Assembly: GCA_950022295.1 (NCBI GenBank)
Contig: OX465597.1
Location: forward strand, 180,976,516 to 181,040,515
DNA from: Bromus sterilis
Lineage: Eukaryota; Streptophyta; Magnoliopsida; Poales; Poaceae
DNA: 64,000 nt
Direction: 5' to 3'
In this document: one piece after another, positions 56,928 to 64,000 of the stretch
How the letters are laid out: every line of letters begins with the position of its first letter
Position numbering within the stretch: position 1 is the first letter of the stretch
Notes under the pieces: model-generated
The model's database searches: none
Seen by the model: only the letters and a program-made list of their open reading frames with translations
Told to the model about the DNA's origin: nothing
Position numbers and translations under genes: made by a program

Positions 56928-57267
56928 GTATGCCGAAGGAGAGTCCCGGGGTCCCCCCCCCAACCAGTGGCCACTTGGCGCTTCCTAGGGGCTAGCCGTG
57001 CCACCAGGCCGCCTGGTGGCTTGGTGGCTCCCCTCCAGCTGGTATTTTGCGTGCCCTTCTTATTTCTTCTGAAAACAATTCCCTAAAATTTTCACTCTAT
57101 GTGCACTTTTCCCCGCTCATTCCAAAGTCTGCTGTTTCGGCAGCGGAAAGTTGTAAACTGTGTAAAACTAGCCAAAACACCATGAGATAAGCATCATAAT
57201 GTGAAATATATCAATGAATAGTCGTAAATTATGATACAAAATAGTGATGCATTTTGGATGTATCAGC
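56928..57267 (-). repeat. Element G 5' LTR, outer piece (after F)
   Basis: The first five bases, GTATG, are the second copy of the F duplication. The LTR ends (its start on the minus strand) at 57267: TGATACATCCAAAATGCATC. The element-outside base is 57268. Confidence 0.85.
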
Positions 57268-57791
57268 TGTCACCATTGAGATCACCGGTTCCGGACTATA
57301 ATAGGTGCATACAACTTGTAGATAGGATCAAGAACACAAATATATTCATGAAAACATAAAGGGTTAAGATCTGAAATCATGCCACTCAGAGCCAAAGTGT
57401 CAAGCATGAAGAGCAACAAGTAGTAGCAAAGATGATAAACACCATAGTAGATGATAGGCAACATGCCCCCAACAATCTGACGAACTATTACATGATCTAA
57501 CTCATCCAATCCCTACCATCCCCTTTCCCACAGCAGGTAATTACTCACACATGGATGGGGAAGACATGGAAGGATAATGGAGTGGTGATGGTGATGACGA
57601 TGGCATCGATTTCCCATCTCCGGAGGCCAAAACAGCCCCCAGATTAGCTCTCCCCAAGAATAACAGAGGTGACGGTGGCTCCACGACGGAAACTGGAGTA
57701 TGGGCGTCTATTTCAAGGTTTCCTCGTCGGGAGTAAAAATACCAGCCATAGGGGGAGATCCCACTAGACCAGGCACGACTAGGGGGGGTGG
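57268..57791 (-). repeat. LTR-derived fragment, family unassigned
   Basis: No gene is seen. On the minus strand the composition (GTGAGTAATTACCTGC..., GATCATGTAATAGTTCG, CTTTGCTACTACTTGTTGC) is that of a Triticeae Gypsy LTR middle. Neither LTR terminus is found. G inserted at its right end (57267/57268). Confidence 0.4.
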
Positions 57792-57953
57792 TGATGTCTA
57801 CGCACACTTCTATTCTTGTAGACTATTTTGGGCCTCCAAGCGCATAGGTTTTTACGATAGAAACAATTTCCCTCAAGTGGATGACCTAAGGTTTACCGAA
57901 CTCAGGGAAGTAGAGGTTGAAGATGGTCTCTCTCAAGAAATCCTTCCTTTGTT
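57792..57953 (-). repeat. Fragment H: 3' end of an E-type LTR, inverted
   Basis: The plus strand starts TGATGTCTACGCACAC, the inverse of the E terminus GCGTAGACATCA. It matches the last ~160 bp of E (CTTGGAGGCCCAA, CCTCTACTTCCCTGAGTTCG) at roughly 85-90% by eye. It stops at about 57953 without an LTR start. Confidence 0.85.
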
Positions 57954-59441
57954 TTAAGGCTAATGGTTAATGAGAAGATGGGTTAAGGCTAATGGTAAAT
58001 GAGAAGAACATTGAAGTTTAGGAAAATAATAAAATTTCGGTAAAACTTCCTTTGTTTTATGGACATCAATGACATACAATTTTAGAAAATGATCAATTAT
58101 TAACATGAAAAGATATCTAATAAAAAAGACAAACTTATAGTTCCCAAATCATCTCTAGGTATAAATAAGCGATTCGAGCGACATAAAGTTCACACTAGGA
58201 AACTCCAGAAAATAACTAAATAAGGATAATTTTATGATTATTCACTAAGTATCATGTACAAATATGTAATCAAGTGATGTGGTAACGAGCTACACCCTTC
58301 TCCAATGCATATTTCATTTATTTTATACCTGAAAACCAAATGAAAACACATGGGTGAGTACAGAATACTCAGCAAGTACAATCAGAACCATAAGAACAAT
58401 CACGGATAATTAACCAGGCAAAACTGAAATTGAATATCTGAATATGTCGTCCAGACTAGCCAAGGAACTAACAGTACTGACCGATCTTATATCGGAATAG
58501 CCGCTCAAGAAAGTCACTCACCGGACCGACCCGAAAAAAACTTAGCCATCGGACTATCCCACACACCAACAGTTCTCAGCGAACATTATCGGACTAGTCG
58601 TTTGTGAACATTTTCTCAATGATGTAGCTATGGAAATAAGAACATCTCAAGTTTCCGAATATAAAAAGATAACTGAAGCGAAATAACCGAACAAATCTGA
58701 ATTGCACCGAATTAGATTCGAGAAACTGAAAAAGAGAACAACCATCACACATCCACACAATGGGCGAGCATATATAAGCAATGGTCGGCATGCACTTGCT
58801 TCTAATTCAATGGAGTGGAACTCTAATTCAATGGAGTGGAACGATGTGTCAGCTAAAATCCGGATTGAGCAACACCAAAACCTGAAGAAAATATCCCCTT
58901 CTTAGAATAGGTCAATGGGCACTGTGCAAAAACAAATGCACTAAGCAAACAATTAAATTCAAAGTTTAATTTAAACTACTTTTTGTAGCTTATCTAGTAT
59001 GGCTAATTAAGTTTAAGCTAAAGGAAATAGAGCAACAACATCCGGAGTTGAATAAATATCATTTACTCAAAACAATGACAATGTAATTTTTGCAAATTAA
59101 ATGAAGACACTATATTAGCTTACTAACGCAAAATTTTAACCACAAGAACTAAGTTAATGAGTGACACACACACTGACCAAAAATAGTTTTGTTGAACCTG
59201 TGGGTTAAACTACTCTCAGAAATATCGTTCCAATGTAGCATATAAATATTTATAAGAACCTAATACACCTTAAAACTAGCAATTTGGTTAACAGGGACTA
59301 CTCCCTTTTCTTAATCACAAGAATTTTGGACACTAGTAGTTCTGTCCAACGCACCAGCTAGTGTTCCTGGCTTATACCAATTTGAAAAACATAATCCTGT
59401 ATGCATATGGGCTAGCACGAAAAAGAAACCACACTCCAGTA
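57954..59441. other. AT-rich region without recognised feature
   Basis: About 1.5 kb with no ORF I would support, no LTR termini and no clear inverted repeat. A 21-bp tandem duplication (CTAATTCAATGGAGTGGAA core) lies at about 58800-58842. The region may be old TE or intergenic remnant. Confidence 0.6.
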
Positions 59442-59446
59442 ATATA

Positions 59447-59755
59447 TGTTAGATAAAACGAGATCAAAGTAGAGATAAGAGACACCGATTTAACGTGGAA
59501 ACCCTTGCGGGAGAAAACCACGGACGCACGAAGGCGCAACTTCACTATAATGGAAGAGTATTACAAGCACGAGACGACATGCCGTCTTTAGGTGTGACTA
59601 GATGGGGTATATATAGGAGGCATAACATAAGAGTCCTAGTAGGACAAGTAAACGAGTTGTACTCGTACACGCCGGTACCAACACAAAGCCCCACACCGTT
59701 CATGACACGGTGCCCGCGTATAACACGATAGATGAACTTGGATCATATTTTAACA
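59447..59755 (-). repeat. Element I (Copia) 3' LTR, 309 bp
   Basis: The plus strand reads TGTTAGATAAAACGAG ... GATCATATTTTAACA (minus: TGTTAAAATATGATCC ... TTTTATCTAACA). Outside is ATATA (59442-59446), the presumed target duplication, whose partner lies beyond the window. It includes TGGGGTATATATAGGAGGC (about 59604-59622), which on the minus strand gives a TATATATA-type box, and the GTTTCCACGTTAAATCGG block common in plant Copia LTRs. Confidence 0.85.
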
Positions 59756-59770
59756 ATCTCCACCTTGAAC
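59756..59770 (-). other. Polypurine tract of element I
   Basis: On the minus strand GGTTCAAGGTGGAGAT (with the LTR-proximal GGTGGAGAT) precedes the LTR start TGTTAAAATATG. Typical for Copia elements. Confidence 0.75.
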
Positions 59771-59851
59771 CAAATTCCCTCCAGTAGTCGAAGAAAGCAA
59801 ATAACTCCATCCAAATCAGCATAAACACCTTCTGCGTCAAAGTCCATAGGA

Positions 59852-60613
59852 CTAGTGAGAGAGACCAACTAAGTCTGAGCAAAGCTCAAACTTATTGGTC
59901 GGAACTGGCTTTGTCATCATATCTGCAGGATTATCATGCGTACTTATATTTCTCACGTTCAAATCACCTCTAGCAATAACATCTCGAATGAAGTGATATC
60001 TGACATCAATGAGCTTCGTTCTCTCATGATACATTTGATTCTTAGTGAGACATATAGCACTTTGACTGTTAGAAAATATGGTAGGGCAAGGCTCATCTCC
60101 ACAAAGCTCAGTGTATAAACCCCTCAACCAAATAGCTTCTTTGCATGCCTCAGAAACAGCCATATACTTAGCATCAGTAGTGGAACAAGCCACAATAGAC
60201 TGCAAAGTCGCTTTCCAACTCACAGCACAACCACCAATGGTGAAAACATAACCTGTGAGTGATCTTCTCTTATCCAAATCACCAGCAAAATCAGAATCAA
60301 CATAACCAACAAGCCCATCCTTAGATTTCCCAAACTGTAAATAAGCATTAGAAGTCCCTCGCAGATATCTGAAAATCCACTGAACAACTTTCCAATGCTC
60401 TTTTCCAGGATTAGCCATGTATCTACTAACAACGCTCAATGTGTGTGATAAGTCTGGACGAGAACAAACCATGGCATACATAAGTGAACCAACTGCACTT
60501 GAATAGGGAACTCTAGACATGTGCTCAATATCACTATCTGATTTAGGACATACGGCTGGCGATAATTTGAAATGTGCAGCTAGTGGAGTACTCACTGGCT
60601 TGGCATCATGCAT
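59852..60613 (-). pseudogene. Element I RNase H (Copia)
   Basis: On the minus strand this open frame of 253 codons includes the RT connection RVPYSSAVGSLMYAMVCSRP and the Copia RNase H blocks GLVGYVDSDFAGDLDKRRS, STTDAKYMAVSEACKEAIWL, DVRYHFIRD and PADMMTKPVP. All the usual motifs are present. It is separated from the RT catalytic part by a frameshift between about 60613 and 60750. Confidence 0.92.
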
Positions 60614-61470
60614 ATTAAAACGACGAAGAACTATATCAATATATCCCTTCTGACTGAGATATAATTTTCCAGATGGCCTATCTCTGGATATATTTCCATG
60701 CCCAGAATTTTATTTGCTGCACCCAAATCCTTCATCTCAAATTCATTACTCAATTACTTCTTTAGTTCATTAACATCTGACATACTCTTTGCAGCAATTA
60801 GCATATCATCAACATAAAGGAGCAAATAAATAGCTGAATCATTAACAGATTTCAAATAAACACAGCTATCATAATCATACCTTTTGAAACCTTGAGAGAG
60901 CATAAAAGTGTCAAATCTCATGTACAACTGTCGAGGGGATTGCTTCAATCCATAAGGAGATTTATTTAACTTGCAGACAAGATTCTCCTTTCCAGGAATA
61001 ATAAAACCTTCCGGTTGTTCCATATAAATATCCTCTTCTAATTCCCCATATAAGAATGCAGTTTTAACATCCAATTGTTCAAGCTCATAATCATGCATGG
61101 CAACAATACTAAGTAAAGTGCGAATAGAGCTATGCTTCACAACGGGGGAAAAGACTTCATTAAAGTCAATACCTGGAATCTAGCTATAGCCTTTAGAAAC
61201 CAATCTTCCTTTATATCTTGCCTCATCATTTGGAGAAATACCCTCCTTTCTTTTGAAAACCCACTTGCAATGAATATGTTTCTTCTCTCTAGGTAATTTT
61301 ACTAAATCCCAAGTGCCATTCTTTTCCAGTGATTCCATCTTATCATGCATAGCAATTGTCCACTTAATACTATCACCAGAAATAATAGCCTCGGAATATG
61401 AAGAAGGATCAGCATTACCTTCAATATCTTCTACAACAGATAAAGCAAAAGAAACAATATTGCACTCATC
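60614..61470 (-). pseudogene. Element I reverse transcriptase (Copia)
   Basis: Minus-strand blocks: WTIAMHDKMESLEKNGTWDL, NEVFSPVVKHSSIRTLLSIV, LDVKTAFLYGELEEDIYMEQ and LLLYVDDMLIAAK with YVDD intact. Stops interrupt it: TAG after KGYS (near 61182) and TAA after ELKK (near 60754). Both can arise from CAG or CAA codons by one C-to-T change. A frameshift lies near 60690. Confidence 0.9.
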
Positions 61471-61668
61471 AATTAACCTTGAAGGTGCCTTAGAAGCACC
61501 ACGCCTAACTCTGTCACGTACAAGATTCCAACTTGGTGGAATAATAGGCTGATTTGGAGTGACATGTTCATCACCAACGGTGGGTTCATCATGTGCAACA
61601 AAATTTTCCTTATCTGATGTGGAATCAATAACCTGCTATACCTGCATAATATGATGCTGAACAGTAGA

Positions 61669-62676
61669 CTACTGTTCACTCTCAACAGGAACATCAGTAG
61701 AAGGAACATCATGGAACAAAGCAGTTTCATTAAAGATAACATTTCTTCTAATAACAACCTTCTGAGTTTCAGGATTCCACAATTTAAAACCATTAACACC
61801 AGATTTATAACCAATAAAGATGCACTTAATAGCCCTAGGCTCCAATTTTCCATTATCAACATGAGCATAAGCAATGCAACCAAAAACTCTCAATTGTGAA
61901 TAATCAGCAGGTGAACCAGACCATACCTCAGTTGGAGTTTTCTTATTAAGAGCAATAGATGGTGAACGGTTAATAAGATGACAAGCAGTGGAAGCAGCCT
62001 CAGCCCAAAAACGCCTACTCAAACTGGCATTTGACAACATGCAACGGGCCTTGGAGATAATGGTTCTTTTCATATGCTCAGCAACACCATTTTGTTGAGG
62101 AGTATAAGGAACGGTGTAATGTCTGACAATGCCTTCAGACTTGCAATAATACTTAAATTGCTTAGAACATAATTCCATACCATTATCAGTACGAAGTATC
62201 TTTACCTTCCTTTTAGTTTGCCTTTCAATCATAACCTTCCACTCTTTAAATGAAGATAATGCTTCATATTTATGCTTCAAGAAATAAGGCCAAACTTTCC
62301 TCGAGTAATCATCAATAATAGTCAACATGTATCTAGCACCACCTAGTGACTTTCTGCGAGAAGGCCCCCATAAATCGGAATGCACATAATCAAGAATACC
62401 TTCAGTAGTATGAGTTGAAGTGTTGAACTTCACCCTCTTGTGCTTCCCGAAAATACAATGCTCACAAAACTTTAATTTTCCAGTTTGATAACCAGCAAGA
62501 AGACCTTTCTTATTTAACTCTGCCAAACCAAGTTCACTCATATGTCCAAGACGCATATGCCAAAGGTTAGCAGCATCACAATCAGAATTATTTGAAACAG
62601 CTGGAGTAACGTTACCTGAGATGGTAGAACCTCGAAGGTAATAAAGACCATTGGTCAAACTTAAGTCACCCTTCAT
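61669..62676 (-). pseudogene. Element I integrase (Copia)
   Basis: A 335-codon open stretch on the minus strand. It has the zinc-finger HMRLGH ... CEHCIFGKHKR and the catalytic triad in DLWGPSRRKSLGG, LRTDNGMELCSK and NGVAEHMKRT, all three residues present. The Copia GKGY-like tail (KCIFIGYKSGVNGFKLWN) follows. It ends at TAG (61669-61671). The variable linker to RT is in the same frame further on (to about 61475). It is separated from gag-protease by a frameshift near 62690. Confidence 0.92.
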
Positions 62677-62694
62677 AACAACCTTTAGTGACTT

Positions 62695-63864
62695 TCAAAA
62701 CGTTATCTCCACCTGAATACTTGTACCCTTTGCATCAAGGGCACTTAAAGAAATAAGATTTCTCTTCATCTTCGGAATATACCGAACATCTATCAAAGTT
62801 CTGATTGTGCCATCAGACATCTTGATTTGAATAGAACCTATGCCTTCAATCTTGCATGGTGAATTATCAAAACTCAAAACGGAACCAGCAGCAGTAGTAG
62901 AATCCAAAGTATTAAACCAATCTCTATTTGGGCACATATGAAAATAACATGCAGTATCAAGTACCCATTTCTCATTGGCCTCAGCGCATCCAGCAATAAC
63001 GACAAGAGCATAATTAGAACTATCATCACAATCAACATTAGCAGAAATTTCACCTTCGTTACCTTTCGGTTTGTATGTGGCATTCCTCTTTTCCTTGTTC
63101 TGCAACTTAAAACACTTGGAGATTTCATGTCCTTCTTTCTTGCAATATCTGCAATACTTGTTCTTGCCTCTGGATTGCGACCGTCCCCTATAGCCGTTCT
63201 TACTTTTGCCTCTGTTGCCATTACTTGAGCCCTTCTCATGTGTCCTGCCACGAACAGATAATCCCTCAGCTTGAGAGAAACTAGAACCATCATCAGATAC
63301 CATTAGCTTCATCTTCTCCTTAGAGTGCAAAGATTCATAAACCTCATTAAGGGTAAGAGTATCACGACTGTATAATATGGTATCTCTAAAATTGGTGTAA
63401 GAACTTAGCAGTGAACATAATAACATTAAGCCCATATCTTCCTCCTCATACTTAACCTCCATTGCAGCTAGATCAGCAATAATCTCTTTAAATTCCGAGA
63501 TATGACTAAGAACATTACCTCTGTCGGGTAACTTGTGTAGGAATAATTTTTGCTTCAGATGCATCTTGCTGGTAAGATCTTTAGTCATGAAAATCTCTTC
63601 CAGCTTTAACCATAGAGAGATAGCAGTTTTCTTGCTCAAAACATCCTGTAAAATATCATTGTGCAAATGGTGTTGAATTTGTGACAAAGCCTTTCAATCA
63701 TTTCTTTTCTCCTCAGCAGTCCAATCTTGAATTATATTCTTCCCAAAACTATCCAGTGCATCATCATAATCGGCTTGTGCCAATAACGCCCACATTTTGA
63801 CTTGCCATAGAGAAAACATTGTGTCATGGTCCAACAGCTGAAGATCATACTTCATAGAAGCCAT
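62695..63864 (-). pseudogene. Element I gag and protease (Copia)
   Basis: The start is at 63864 on the minus strand (MASMKYDLQLLDHDTMFSLW), giving the canonical UBN2-type gag of Copia elements. A TGA at about 63694 (after EEKRND) interrupts it, after which the same frame continues (KALSQIQHHLHND). The zinc knuckle is CRYCKKEGHEISKC (CX2CX4HX4C) near 63110-63160. The protease motif reads WVLDTACYFHMCPNRDWF (DTA), followed by VRYIPKMKRNLISLSALD. The frame is lost at 62695. Confidence 0.9.
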
Positions 63865-64000
63865 GAATAGATCAAATATGTGCACAAAGTAATACAAGCC
63901 AAAGATAAAATTCTCGAAGAATTAATTGAAGAGAAGCAACTCGACGTAGGAATAACAGCAGCTGGTAAAAACGAAGTGGAAAAACCACCAAAATGAACAG
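63865..64000 (-). other. Element I 5' leader (window edge)
   Basis: The minus-strand leader upstream of gag. The PBS and 5' LTR are not reached by 64000, so the full element size cannot be given. Confidence 0.6.

Larger units (their letters stand above)
42905..57267 (-). mobile_element. Element G: Athila-like Gypsy retrotransposon, 3'-truncated
   Basis: G is a minus-strand Gypsy element. Its 5' LTR is 48277-49430 plus 56933-57267, split by F. It has a PBS of the TGGCGCC type (48247-48265) and gag, protease, RT, RNase H and integrase from about 48000 down to 42905. K interrupts the integrase C-terminus at 42904, and nothing of the G 3' LTR is found beyond it. CACTA element M sits inside the integrase (43047-43988). 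Gene order and PBS type fit the Athila group. All genes contain stops or frameshifts. Confidence 0.88.

Noticed and set aside
57268..57957. Complete LTR of one element
   Set aside because: The two parts (57268-57791 and 57792-57953) do not form one collinear LTR, and a terminal TG falls in the middle; they are separate fragments.

Overview
The window looks like intergenic DNA from a large-genome grass, most likely a Triticeae species such as wheat, Aegilops, barley or rye. This rests on its composition: nested Gypsy and Copia LTR retrotransposons, LTRs that begin TGATAC-GTCC and end GTAGACATCA, and a CACTA element built from TTTAGTACCGGTTCGT palindromes. The species cannot be fixed from sequence alone. 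I see no intact host gene.

Layout. (1) 1-27892: a minus-strand chromodomain Gypsy element, C. Its 3' LTR runs off the left edge of the window. Its pol gene is split by element B (4850-25597, TSD GTGAG). B is itself split in its 5' LTR by element A (5060-19553, TSD CTCTC), a relative of the same LTR family. A has two LTRs of about 4.7 kb and a complete but broken gag-pol. B has lost most of its 5' LTR and nearly all of its interior. (2) 27893-38888: element D (+), a non-autonomous Gypsy whose truncated 5' LTR abuts the truncated LTR of C. A 4.5 kb minus-strand solo LTR, J, sits inside D's 5' LTR. (3) 38889-42904: low-copy-looking DNA holding a solo LTR (E), two gene-like fragments (one resembling a DA1-type first exon), a 29-bp minisatellite and the right end of a CACTA transposon (K). 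(4) 42905-57267: element G, a minus-strand Athila-like Gypsy with decayed gag-pol and a TGGCGCC-type PBS. It is cut by K, by a 942-bp CACTA element (M) that carries a 5S rRNA-like segment, and, in its LTR, by F (49431-56927, TSD GTATG), a non-autonomous element related to D. (5) 57268-59446: LTR fragments and unrecognised AT-rich DNA. (6) 59447-64000: a decayed minus-strand Copia element, I. Its short 3' LTR is complete and its 5' LTR lies beyond the window.

Most striking observation. The giant LTRs of A, B and J carry what looks like a conserved two-exon coding unit in the same orientation as their element. An acidic exon alpha (81-90 bp) ends in CCAG followed by a GC-type donor. After a 1.2-1.7 kb intron-like spacer comes exon beta (86-104 bp), preceded by a pyrimidine tract and a near-identical acceptor block (GCCTGATCG.CCGCT.CAG), and ending in a stop. 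Exon phase (1 nt + 2 nt) is kept in A, B and J, although the encoded peptides have diverged strongly between A/B and J. The A and B LTRs also hold tRNA-like Pol III modules followed by T-runs.

All retrotransposon coding regions are degenerate. Many of the stops are consistent with C-to-T change at CGA, CAG or CAA codons, as expected of methylated, silenced repeats.
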